The notes: generated from the letters alone by a model not told the origin. A stretch of DNA of 5,584 nt from Chitinophaga pinensis (GCA_945889235.1 CAMDBK010000208.1:1-5584), one strand, 5' to 3'; shown: positions 1 to 5,584, numbered from the stretch's first letter. A program made the numbers and translations.

Positions 1-578
1 GCATGTGAGGTGGTTTGTATCTTATAGCCTTCCCAGTGATTGAGGTCCGTATCGCTGCGCCATGCAATTCCGTCATTTGTTTCGGTGTATCTTACCGAAA
101 CCGCAACACCTTCCACATCTGCAGTATGTCCGGTTAGTCCGCAATCTCTGCCGTAAAGTAATGCTGAATAAATCATCACCGTATTTTCAAACCAACTTAT
201 TCCGGTGTGCAGACAATTTGTATTTACTAATGCAGCAGGAGTAGAATAAAGAACAGGCGCATCACTACCAGATACATATTGTTGAAATAACGGAAAAATA
301 TGACAGACAACTAAGTTGCTGTCGGTTGGATTGGATGTGCCAATTGCCGGTCCTGGACAACCATCGTCACTGAACTGAACAAATTTTGGAATGTAAGCAT
401 TCAGTAAAACCTGTTCAAGTTCATCTGAAAGTCCGTCAACATCGTTATCAATAAAATCAGGAATGTCTAAAGCTGTTGTTCCTCCGCAACGGTTGACTGC
501 ATCAAACGTTTGGGCGTTTGCATAAACTCCGTAGAGTAACAATAGTGTAAAAACTTTACAACGAATAAACTTTTTCAT
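1..578 (-). CDS. Secreted protein of unknown function, N-terminal part (cut by left edge)
   Basis: The open frame starts at ATG 578 and stays open for 192 codons to the window edge, so the C-terminus is missing. Residues 1-22 form a signal peptide: MKKFIRCK, then a TLLLLYGVYA core, with likely cleavage ANA|Q at 22/23. Residues 44-55 (DNDVDGLSDELE) resemble a calcium-binding loop of dockerin or thrombospondin-3 type. Cysteines at 31, 74, 92, 122 and 146 suggest an exported, disulfide-bonded protein. The stretch YGRDCGLTGHTADVEGV (residues 142-158) resembles the H-x-G-D-W/V-E signature of Vps62/NPP1-like secreted proteins; this comparison is from memory and is weak. A T9SS sorting domain could follow but cannot be seen. 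The gene is divergent from exbB. Export is well supported; function is unknown. Confidence 0.8.
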   Translation of the reverse strand, partial: MKKFIRCKVFTLLLLYGVYANAQTFDAVNRCGGTTALDIPDFIDNDVDGLSDELEQVLLNAYIPKFVQFSDDGCPGPAIGTSNPTDSNLVVCHIFPLFQQYVSGSDAPVLYSTPAALVNTNCLHTGISWFENTVMIYSALLYGRDCGLTGHTADVEGVAVSVRYTETNDGIAWRSDTDLNHWEGYKIQTTSH

Positions 579-825
579 GACGTTAAGTTAATATCGCAAA
601 GGTTGGAAAAATAATGGATAGAGAATTAGCCGCATCAGTTTTAATTACCTGAACATATCTTAAGGATAGCTATTCACCGCATACTTTTCAGCCCATCATT
701 GTGAATATCTATTTGAAGCGCACGAATAATTCGGCATCATGTTTTGCGAATATTGCAAGGAAAATTAAGACTGAACACAATAAATCTATTCAGTCCTACG
801 TTATACAAGAAACAATACTACAAAC
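579..825. other. Divergent intergenic region between the secreted gene and exbB
   Basis: This AT-rich gap must hold the promoters of two divergent genes. Bacteroidota sigma-A promoters are usually TTTG, about 20 bases, then TAnnTTTG. The nearest plus-strand match I see is TCTATTTG at 708-715, with a poor -33 box (TTTT, 685-688), about 110 bases before exbB. On the minus strand, AACCTTTG at about 598-605 is a partial -7 box close to ATG 578, with no clear -33 box. Neither is a firm call. No hairpin, RNA gene or ORF of note is visible. Confidence 0.3.
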
Positions 826-1539
826 ATGAAACCCATACTTCTTCAGGTTACAACCGCAATCGATACACTGAATAAAGCAGCAGCAGCCGTTCCCGCTATT
901 CCCGTTCAGCCCATTCCCGAGCCTATGACATTAATGGAAATAATCATGAAAGGTGGAGTTATTATGATTCCGATTGGTATTCTTTCCCTGGTGGTTATTT
1001 ATATTTTTATTGAGCGTTACCTCACTATCAGACGTCACGCCAGCATGGACGAAAACTTCATGAACAACATCCGCGAGTTTATCCGTGACGGAAAAACTGA
1101 CTCGGCTTTAACACTTTGCAAAAACACACAAAAGCCAATTGCACGTATGATTGAAAAAGGAATTTCGCGCATTGGCAAACCGATTAAAGAAATTGAAGAG
1201 TCAATTGAAATTGCAGGAAAATTTGAGGTGTACAGCATGGAAAAAAATATTCAGATATTGGCTATTATCGCTGGTATTGCACCCATGTTTGGTTTTCTTG
1301 GAACCATTATAGGGGTTATCAAAATCTTCTACGATATTTCAGTTACAAGCGATGTAAGTATCGGCAGTGTTTCTGCGGGATTGTATGTGAAAATGGTGAC
1401 TTCTGCTGCCGGATTGATTGTTGGTATTGTTGCCTACATCGCTTACCACTGGTTGAATATTATGCTGAATAAAGTTATTCAGAAACTGGAATGGAACGTA
1501 ATGAATTTCATTGACCTTCTTAACGAACCTTCCAAATGA
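826..1539 (+). CDS. exbB: MotA/TolQ/ExbB proton channel family protein
   Basis: This is the inner-membrane proton-channel subunit that, with ExbD, uses the proton-motive force to drive a TonB- or TolA-type transducer. It is 237 aa, a normal length for the family. A short Pro/Ala-rich N-terminus (about residues 18-33) precedes three membrane segments at about 44-64, 143-168 and 188-212, the usual ExbB topology with a large cytoplasmic loop (about 66-140). The family signature APMFGFLGTIIGVIKIF is at 152-168, and T160 matches the conserved pore threonine of helix 2. In helix 3 (VTSAAGLIVGI, 191-201) the residue aligned with the second pore threonine appears to be S193, a conservative change. 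The stop overlaps the exbD start (ATGA, 1536-1539), so the two are translationally coupled. There is no Shine-Dalgarno sequence, only an A-rich leader, as is usual in Bacteroidota. The family call is firm; the transported substrate is unknown. Confidence 0.93.
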   Translation: MKPILLQVTTAIDTLNKAAAAVPAIPVQPIPEPMTLMEIIMKGGVIMIPIGILSLVVIYIFIERYLTIRRHASMDENFMNNIREFIRDGKTDSALTLCKNTQKPIARMIEKGISRIGKPIKEIEESIEIAGKFEVYSMEKNIQILAIIAGIAPMFGFLGTIIGVIKIFYDISVTSDVSIGSVSAGLYVKMVTSAAGLIVGIVAYIAYHWLNIMLNKVIQKLEWNVMNFIDLLNEPSK

Positions 1540-1931
1540 TTAGTCTCCGCAAGAAAAAAGATTTAGGCGCTGAGGTTTTTACTTCTGCTATGAATGACAT
1601 CATGTTTTTTCTCATGTTGTTTTTCATCATTATCTCCACGCTCTTAAATCCAAGCATGATAAAGGTTTCGTTGCCTAACTCACAAAGCAGTCAGAACCTT
1701 CACAAGAAAGAAATCAATCTTACGGTAACAAAAGATATGGGGTATTTTGTGAATAATACTCAGGTTAATTATGAAGGTTTGGAAGCTGAGTTGCAGAAAG
1801 AACTTACGCTGCATCCAGAAGCTATTATTATGCTGCGCTGCGATAAAGAATTGACTATTCAGGATCTGGTGAATGTACTTTCACTCGGAAATAAACTGAA
1901 CACCAAAATGGTGCTGGCAACTAAGAAGTAG
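1536..1931 (+). CDS. exbD: Biopolymer transport protein ExbD/TolR family
   Basis: This is the partner of ExbB in the proton-driven energiser complex: a single-pass inner-membrane protein with a periplasmic domain. It is 131 aa, typical for the family. A short basic cytoplasmic N-terminus (LRKKKDL) leads into one membrane helix at about 20-37 that starts SAMNDIMFFLMLFF. D21 is the conserved membrane aspartate that carries protons. Residues about 58-131 form the periplasmic domain, with the family-typical ending KMVLATKK. Its ATG overlaps the exbB stop by 4 bases, so the pair is one operon. The next gene is convergent and overlaps this 3' end by 11 bases, so no tonB-like gene follows, although related Bacteroidota operons often have one. 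Confidence 0.93.
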   Translation: MISLRKKKDLGAEVFTSAMNDIMFFLMLFFIIISTLLNPSMIKVSLPNSQSSQNLHKKEINLTVTKDMGYFVNNTQVNYEGLEAELQKELTLHPEAIIMLRCDKELTIQDLVNVLSLGNKLNTKMVLATKK

Positions 1932-3147
1932 TTTCTTCAGTTGAGTTTTCCGAACCTTCTAAACCTTCCAACTTTCTAAACTTTTCAACTTTGTGAATTT
2001 TCTTCGTTCCCTCATAAATAGAAAACTTCAGGAACCTGCACTCCAGCGGACCATTGAACACGGTTATTTTACGGGTAGGTTTTAAACCGATATGTTTTAT
2101 TGCTTCCATGTTGGAGGTAATAATCCAGCAATCATAGCCCACATATTTTTTCTTGAAAACATCACCAATGCTTTTGTAAAGCTCATTCACATTTTCGCCC
2201 ATACGCTCGCCATACGGTGGATTGATGACAACAACTCCTTTGCCCGGTGGCGGTGTAAAATCTTCAATGGAAGAGCGGAACGTTTTCACCGTGTCTTCCA
2301 CTTTTGCGTTATTAATATTTTCCTGCGCTTTCTCTAAATCCTGACGGTTAATATCTGATGCGTAAATGCGTGTTCTATCGTCATCACTTATTTTTTTTAT
2401 CGCTGAATCCATAATCACCTGAAATAAATCAGCATCAAAATCTTTCCACTTCTCAAAACCAAATTCGTTGCGGAAATATCCTGCGGGAATATTGTTGGCA
2501 ATCAGTGCCGCTTCAATGGCAATGGTTCCCGAGCCACACATAGGGTCAATAAAATTGAGTGGTGGAGTCCATTCTGTCAATGCAACCAAACCAGCAGCTA
2601 ACACTTCATTTATAGGCGCAACCCCTGTTTCTTCGCGGTAACCGCGTTTGTGCAATGATTCACCTGAGCTGTCTAATGAAATAGTAAAATCATCTCCCCG
2701 TACGTGAACATTAATCCTGACATCGGGCTTCTCCAGATCAACATTCGGGCGCTTGCCAAATTTATCACGGAAGCGGTCGGCAATAGCATCCTTAGTTTTC
2801 TGCGAAAGAAATTTTGAGTGATTGAAAAGATCTGAATTTACAGTGCTGTCAATGGCAAAGGTGTTCTCCAAACCAAAAATATCCTCCCATGGCATTTCAA
2901 AAATCTTTCCGTAAAGCTGCACTTCATTCTCAGCTTTAAATGTATGAATAGGTTTCAGAATTCTTAATGCAGTGCGCAACTGTATGTTGGCTTTATACAT
3001 AAAACCTTTATCGCCTTCAAAACTAACGGCACGGTTATGCGCCTCCACTTTCTGTGCACCCAGTTTCAACAATTCTTTTACGAGAATTGGCTCCAGACCT
3101 GCCATTGTTTTGGCAGTCATTTTATATAATTGTTCTTCTGCTTTCAT
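1921..3147 (-). CDS. rlmL: THUMP-domain class I SAM-dependent rRNA guanine-N2 methyltransferase (RlmL-like)
   Basis: This is probably a 23S rRNA m2G methyltransferase, by analogy with the N-terminal half of E. coli RlmKL (m2G2445); the exact target base is inferred. From the ATG at 3147 it is 408 aa. A THUMP RNA-binding region spans about residues 54-160, followed by the methyltransferase fold with SAM-binding motif DPMCGSGT (201-208) and catalytic NPPYG (309-313). The RlmK half of the E. coli fusion is absent, as expected for the single-domain form. The frame also extends to ATG 3165, but that codon lies inside a palindromic repeat (3160-3222), so 3147, preceded by an A-rich stretch, is preferred. 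ATG 3120 (MTAKTMAGLEPIL) is also possible because homology starts there. The C-terminal tail (about 385-399) is encoded by a degenerate 17-base repeat. The 3' end overlaps exbD by 11 bases, tail to tail. Confidence 0.92.
   Translation of the reverse strand: MKAEEQLYKMTAKTMAGLEPILVKELLKLGAQKVEAHNRAVSFEGDKGFMYKANIQLRTALRILKPIHTFKAENEVQLYGKIFEMPWEDIFGLENTFAIDSTVNSDLFNHSKFLSQKTKDAIADRFRDKFGKRPNVDLEKPDVRINVHVRGDDFTISLDSSGESLHKRGYREETGVAPINEVLAAGLVALTEWTPPLNFIDPMCGSGTIAIEAALIANNIPAGYFRNEFGFEKWKDFDADLFQVIMDSAIKKISDDDRTRIYASDINRQDLEKAQENINNAKVEDTVKTFRSSIEDFTPPPGKGVVVINPPYGERMGENVNELYKSIGDVFKKKYVGYDCWIITSNMEAIKHIGLKPTRKITVFNGPLECRFLKFSIYEGTKKIHKVEKFRKLEGLEGSENSTEETTS
1953..1994. repeat. Degenerate 17-base tandem repeat in the 3' end of rlmL
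   Basis: On the plus strand the sequence reads AACCTTCTAAACCTTCC, then AACTTTCTAAACTTTTC, then AACTTTGT: 2.5 copies of a 17-base unit, each made of a 9-base and an 8-base half beginning AAC. Read on the minus strand it encodes the charged tail HKVEKFRKLEGLEGS of the methyltransferase, beyond the conserved fold. Similar CAACTTTCTAAC-type runs occur between genes in Bacteroidota as I recall them, so the tail may be repeat DNA captured by the reading frame. Confidence 0.65.
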
Positions 3148-3159
3148 TTTTCTTCTGTT

Positions 3160-3222
3160 CGTCATGCTGAACTTGTTTCAGCATCTATTATTTAGAGACC
3201 CCGAAACAAGTTCACGGTGACG
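3160..3222. repeat. REP-like palindromic repeat between the flavin reductase gene and rlmL
   Basis: The left arm starts CGTCATGCTGAACTTGTTTC and the right arm ends GAAACAAGTTCACGGTGACG. They pair as CGTCA/TGACG, a 3x3 mismatched bulge, then 12 perfect pairs (TGAACTTGTTTC), with an AT-rich centre. The left arm also folds alone: ATGCTGAA, loop CTTGT, TTCAGCAT. From memory, this CGTCATGCTGAAC...GTGACG element is a common dispersed repeat in Bacteroidota. It starts 6 bases beyond the flavin reductase ORF, so its transcript could act as a 3' hairpin for that gene, though no U-tract follows. It also contains the upstream candidate start (3165) of rlmL. Confidence 0.85.
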
Positions 3223-3227
3223 TAAAT

Positions 3228-4124
3228 TTAGTCTATAGATAACAACAACTTCCAAGCTTCCCCAACATTATCTGCATCCAGCAACTGCTGTGCATTCTGG
3301 TGCAGGATTTTCTCCAATTCCTTTTTATCTCTTTTGTGAATATCCAGTATTTTTTTTATTCCGGGCTGTTGTTTAAATGCTTCTACTTCCTCGTCAGAAG
3401 GCAATGCTTCAACATTTCCGAGTTTTCCCAAATCGTTTCCTGTAAGAATATCGCTTTCTCTTATGTTTTCAGGCAAAGCATCAATTCCGATTCCTTTTCC
3501 GGTTGGTTTTGCAACTTTAAAAATAGCATTTCCAGAAGCGCGTGAATACCAGTCCCCTCCCATGCGTCCCACTAGATCAATTTTGTTGGGGTCAATAATT
3601 CCGTTGGCATCCAATACATCTTCGCTCACATGCATCAATAGAATTTCACAAATAACAAGATTAGCAGCGCCACCTTCCTGTCCCATTGCGATCACATCTA
3701 TCACTTTGCATTCCATCTGCACAGGCGACTCTGCCACACGAAAAGGTTTTATCAATTCTGATTTCAAAGGTGTCAAGCCTGCTTTTATAAATTCATTCAC
3801 CCCCTTTGGATATTCTGTGCTTGATAAAGAACTCTGCTGCACCAAATCATAATTAACAACATTTATTACCACTTCTTTTGTTTCAATGCAATTATCCAAA
3901 GTGTCTTTTGTAGTATTTCCGCGCACTCTACGAGCTGGTGAAAAAACAATAGTAGCAGGGTTTGAACCAAACGCATTAAAAAAACTGAACGGACTAAGAT
4001 TTGGATTTCCGCCTTTATCTAGGGTGCTTGCAAAAGCAATAGGTCGTGGCGCTATGGCGCCAAGCATATAGGAGTGAAGCACTCCGGTTGATACTTCTCC
4101 GGGTATAATTCTTTTCATATTCAT
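3228..4124 (-). CDS. Flavin reductase family protein (FMN-binding split barrel)
   Basis: This is a cytoplasmic flavin-binding protein of the RutF/flavoredoxin (DIM6/NTAB, COG1853) group, which bind FMN and often reduce flavin for partner enzymes; the partner and substrate here are unknown. It is 298 aa. The split-barrel domain covers about residues 10-200, with the signature GAIAPRPIAFASTLD (22-36), then NLSPFSFFNAFGSNP (42-56) and FSPARRVRGNTTKDT (61-75), the usual flavin-contact regions. Residues about 205-298 form an acidic/basic, probably helical C-terminal extension beyond the minimal domain, seen in longer Bacteroidota members as I recall. ATG 4124 is chosen; ATG 4118 (third codon) is equally possible. 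It has no signal peptide. The gene is flanked by the palindromic repeat downstream and the 4231-4295 hairpin upstream, so it is probably transcribed alone or with rlmL. Confidence 0.9.
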   Translation of the reverse strand: MNMKRIIPGEVSTGVLHSYMLGAIAPRPIAFASTLDKGGNPNLSPFSFFNAFGSNPATIVFSPARRVRGNTTKDTLDNCIETKEVVINVVNYDLVQQSSLSSTEYPKGVNEFIKAGLTPLKSELIKPFRVAESPVQMECKVIDVIAMGQEGGAANLVICEILLMHVSEDVLDANGIIDPNKIDLVGRMGGDWYSRASGNAIFKVAKPTGKGIGIDALPENIRESDILTGNDLGKLGNVEALPSDEEVEAFKQQPGIKKILDIHKRDKKELEKILHQNAQQLLDADNVGEAWKLLLSID

Positions 4125-4230
4125 AATATGAGGTTGCGAAGTTAGGTTTTATAAGCTGTGTGTGAAAACAATAGAGAATGTAATTTGTTCTGAAACTCAG
4201 ACTCGGCAAAGCCGAAATCCCAACACTTCT

Positions 4231-4295
4231 GCAAAAATAAAAGAGGTGCATCCCATTATTTGTTTTTTAGAGGTATGCACCACATTTATTTTTGC
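4231..4295 (-). terminator. Probable intrinsic terminator of the 4377-5360 T9SS gene
   Basis: The 24-base arms 4231-4254 and 4272-4295 match as inverted repeats at 21 of 24 positions around a 17-base AT-rich loop. On the minus strand the core stem GGTGCATACC / GGGATGCACC is followed by TCTTTTATTTTTGC, a U-rich run, as expected of a Rho-independent terminator. It lies about 80 bases past the stop of the minus-strand T9SS gene and before the flavin reductase gene. The symmetrical A/T flanks mean it could also work on the plus strand. The 4125-4376 gap holds nothing else convincing. Confidence 0.75.
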
Positions 4296-4376
4296 CCCAA
4301 CTCACAAACCGTCTCCGTAGAAAATGACTGCTTAAAATTTTCCTTTATACCTCTTTACGGCTTTCATCTTTGGACT

Positions 4377-5360
4377 CTAATGCTGAATTACAATCTTCTT
4401 ATTCACCACCGAGTTCTCACTCACTAATTGCAGCAAATAAACCCCACTTGCAAACCCACTCACATCAATTGAAAACGAATTCGTTCCCCTCTCTTGAAGG
4501 AGAGGGGCTAGGGGTGAGGTCAATACAACCCTCCCCGTTACATCCACCACCCACAATGTTATTTCTTCCTTTGTTTGCTCTGTTTCTATTGTTAGCTTTT
4601 CTTTTGCCGGGTTTGGGTATATCTCAAACTTTAACTTCTCCAACTCATTTATCCCTACCGTTGTATCAAGGGTTAAAGAAACATCATCTATAAAATAGTA
4701 AGCATTTGTCCAGTAATAAGGAAATGATGGATTAGGAACCGCCCCGCTATCAACAAAAAGCGTATCTGTTTCTGAGTCGTTATCAAAATTACCGATAGTC
4801 ATGAAAGTTTCTCCACCTTGAGCAATAAAGCTGCCTTCTATTTTCGTCCATCCCTTTTTGTCATCTATAAATACAGTATCACTATAAGTGATTTGCGGCT
4901 CAAGACTTAAAATGTAGCTTAAATTTGCTGGAGGTTGGGACTCTGAAAAATAGGCTCCAAAATTTTTAACCGAATACCAATTACTATCAGCCATACTGAG
5001 AAAAAAAGTAACTATATATCTATCTCCGTTTACTAAAGTATCATTTAACTGAATACCCAAATATTCTCTATTATTTGAAGTGATTTCCCCAAAAACCAAT
5101 AGTCCTGAATAAGCTTCTCCTGTCTTTGCATAGCCCCCCCCGCCCCAAGATACGGGAATATCAAATAACTCATTACCACATTCATTATAATAATCAATAG
5201 AACCATAAACACCAATCCATGGAGTAGCACGCCAAATATTACCTGGATTGTTAGGGCAACCAGTGTGTTCTTCAAAAGAACTATTGGGCACTAAGTTTTG
5301 TCCATTTGCAAAAAAACCAGTGTTTAATATTATTAATATTGAAACAATTGTTAACCTCAC
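4377..5360 (-). CDS. Secreted protein with T9SS type A C-terminal sorting domain
   Basis: This is probably a cell-surface or released protein exported by Sec and then T9SS. It is 327 aa and its specific function is unknown. The signal peptide covers residues 1-20 (hydrophobic IVSILIILNTGFF, likely cut before Q21). The mature protein opens NLVPNSSFEEHTGCP, a common start of Bacteroidota surface proteins, and the body to about residue 230 (ending YYFIDDVSLT) looks like a galactose-binding/jelly-roll beta domain. The sorting domain is about 243-327: FEIYPNPAKEKLTIE, VVDVTGRVVL, GFASGVYLLQL and a KKIVIQH end. Residues 282-292 (SPLAPLLQERG) are a repeat insertion within it. The only in-frame start giving a signal peptide is GTG 5360, which overlaps the TGA of the upstream T9SS gene (GTGA), so translation was probably coupled. 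An 8-G run encodes part of GGGG (residues 73-76). Confidence 0.85.
   Translation of the reverse strand: MRLTIVSILIILNTGFFANGQNLVPNSSFEEHTGCPNNPGNIWRATPWIGVYGSIDYYNECGNELFDIPVSWGGGGYAKTGEAYSGLLVFGEITSNNREYLGIQLNDTLVNGDRYIVTFFLSMADSNWYSVKNFGAYFSESQPPANLSYILSLEPQITYSDTVFIDDKKGWTKIEGSFIAQGGETFMTIGNFDNDSETDTLFVDSGAVPNPSFPYYWTNAYYFIDDVSLTLDTTVGINELEKLKFEIYPNPAKEKLTIETEQTKEEITLWVVDVTGRVVLTSPLAPLLQERGTNSFSIDVSGFASGVYLLQLVSENSVVNKKIVIQH
4484..4520. repeat. Stop-free hairpin repeat (SPLAPLLQERG type) inside a T9SS sorting domain
   Basis: On the plus strand an 8-base perfect stem (CCCCTCTC 4486-4493, loop TTGAAG, GAGAGGGG 4500-4507) is followed by CTAGGGGTGAGGT. On the coding strand this reads TSPLAPLLQERGT (residues 281-293). 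From memory, this GC-rich element is dispersed in many bacterial phyla and is often found in frame in coding sequences. It is far more GC-rich than its surroundings. It sits in the loop between the VTGRVVL strand and the NSFSIDVSGFASG segment, where sorting domains normally have only a short, variable linker, so it can be tolerated. Confidence 0.85.
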
Positions 5361-5503
5361 TTAATGATTACTTGTTTGTTTGTATATTTTGTATCCTCAT
5401 TCACTCGGATTGCAAGGTAATAAATTCCAGATGATAAATCATATGTATAAAGTTCATTTCTTCCTTGATATAATTTATACTGTTTTACTTTTTCTCCGGT
5501 TAC
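5357..5503 (-). pseudogene. 3' remnant of a T9SS sorting-domain gene, truncated by an IS
   Basis: Read on the minus strand to TGA 5357-5359, about 49 codons give VTGEKVKQYKLYQGRN, then YTYDLSSGIYYLAI and an end TNKQVIIK. This is the last part of a type A T9SS sorting domain (VTG turn, DLSSGIYYL, basic tail). Going upstream, the similarity stops where the IS21-like end begins, and the frame reaches a stop at 5555-5557, so no signal peptide, start or body remains in the window. Its TGA overlaps the GTG of the next gene, showing the two were an operon before the insertion. The exact junction (5503/5504) is inferred. Confidence 0.75.
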
Positions 5504-5584
5504 TGTGGAAATTCCGTCCAAACAGACCCCAGTTGACCGCTTGAAACTGACCCCTCAATTCCGGAGCAAACTGACCCCAGTATT
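5504..5584. mobile_element. End of an IS21-like insertion sequence (cut by right edge)
   Basis: From about 5504 (TGTGGAAATTCC) the sequence changes to three directly repeated GACCCC-containing blocks spaced 24 bases apart. Multiple subterminal repeats behind a TG...CA terminus are the known layout of IS21-family ends, and AAACTGACCCC blocks are typical of many members as I recall. The proposed terminus TGT at 5504 is 15 bases before the first repeat. No transposase (istA/istB) is visible because it would lie beyond the right edge, and neither the target duplication nor the other end can be seen. Confidence 0.7.
5519..5584. repeat. Three 24-base direct repeats of the IS end (third cut by edge)
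   Basis: The core AAACNGACCCC occurs at 5520-5530, 5544-5554 and 5568-5578, exactly 24 bases apart. The first and third copies continue as AGT, the second as TCA; copies one and two also share a later CCG. In IS21 elements such repeats are transposase-binding sites; that role is inferred here. Confidence 0.85.

Noticed and set aside
62..244. Plus-strand 60-codon frame
   Set aside because: It lies antisense inside the secreted-protein gene, which has a clear signal peptide and a 192-codon open frame; its translation shows no family signs.
2391..2398. Run of eight T inside rlmL (also 3350-3357 in the flavin reductase gene)
   Set aside because: A-rich lysine codons in an AT-rich genome explain them; not convincing as slip sites.
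3463..3852. Plus-strand 129-codon frame
   Set aside because: It is antisense to the well-supported flavin reductase family gene; shadow frame.
4203..4215. Small hairpin TCGGC-AAA-GCCGA
   Set aside because: A 5-bp stem with no U-tract or known regulatory pattern; may be chance.
4015..4251. Minus-strand 78-codon frame over the flavin reductase start
   Set aside because: It overlaps the conserved N-terminus of the flavin reductase in another frame and crosses the terminator hairpin; no recognisable features.
4370..4693. Plus-strand 107-codon frame, Pro/Leu-rich
   Set aside because: It is antisense to the T9SS sorting domain; the Pro-rich part is the reverse reading of the hairpin repeat.
5045..5275. 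Minus-strand 76-codon frame with a hydrophobic start
   Set aside because: It is an alternate frame of the T9SS protein gene; the hydrophobicity comes from AT-rich codons, and the main frame has a signal peptide and sorting domain.

Overview
The window looks like Bacteroidota (Flavobacteriia/Sphingobacteriia/Chitinophagia-like). The evidence is two type IX secretion (T9SS) C-terminal sorting domains, an ExbB/ExbD pair of the Bacteroidota type, AT-rich intergenic DNA, starts without a Shine-Dalgarno sequence, and dispersed repeats of kinds I remember from Bacteroidota genomes. The species cannot be named from the sequence.

Layout. Bases 1-578 (minus) are the first 192 codons of a secreted protein that runs off the left edge. 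After a divergent intergenic gap comes a plus-strand exbB-exbD operon with a 4-base overlap (826-1931). It meets, tail to tail with an 11-base overlap, an RlmL-like THUMP rRNA methyltransferase (minus). Upstream of that lies a long palindromic repeat (3160-3222), then a flavin-reductase-family protein (3228-4124, minus). A strong inverted repeat at 4231-4295 is probably the terminator of the next minus-strand gene. That gene (4377-5360) encodes a secreted protein with a jelly-roll-like body and a T9SS sorting domain. Its GTG start overlaps the stop of a second T9SS gene, of which only the 3' end remains (5357 to about 5503). The rest is replaced by the end of an IS21-like insertion sequence with three 24-base repeats, which runs off the right edge.

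How the parts relate. ExbB/ExbD would energise TonB-dependent outer-membrane transport, but no tonB follows in this operon. The methyltransferase and flavin reductase are housekeeping-type genes. The two T9SS genes look like one translationally coupled unit whose upstream member has been destroyed by the IS.

The main surprise is how much repeat DNA touches the genes. A stop-free hairpin repeat encodes SPLAPLLQERG inside the sorting domain. A 17-base degenerate repeat encodes the tail of the methyltransferase. The palindrome supplies a spurious possible start codon for the same gene. I found no CRISPR array, RNA gene or convincing new multi-gene system.
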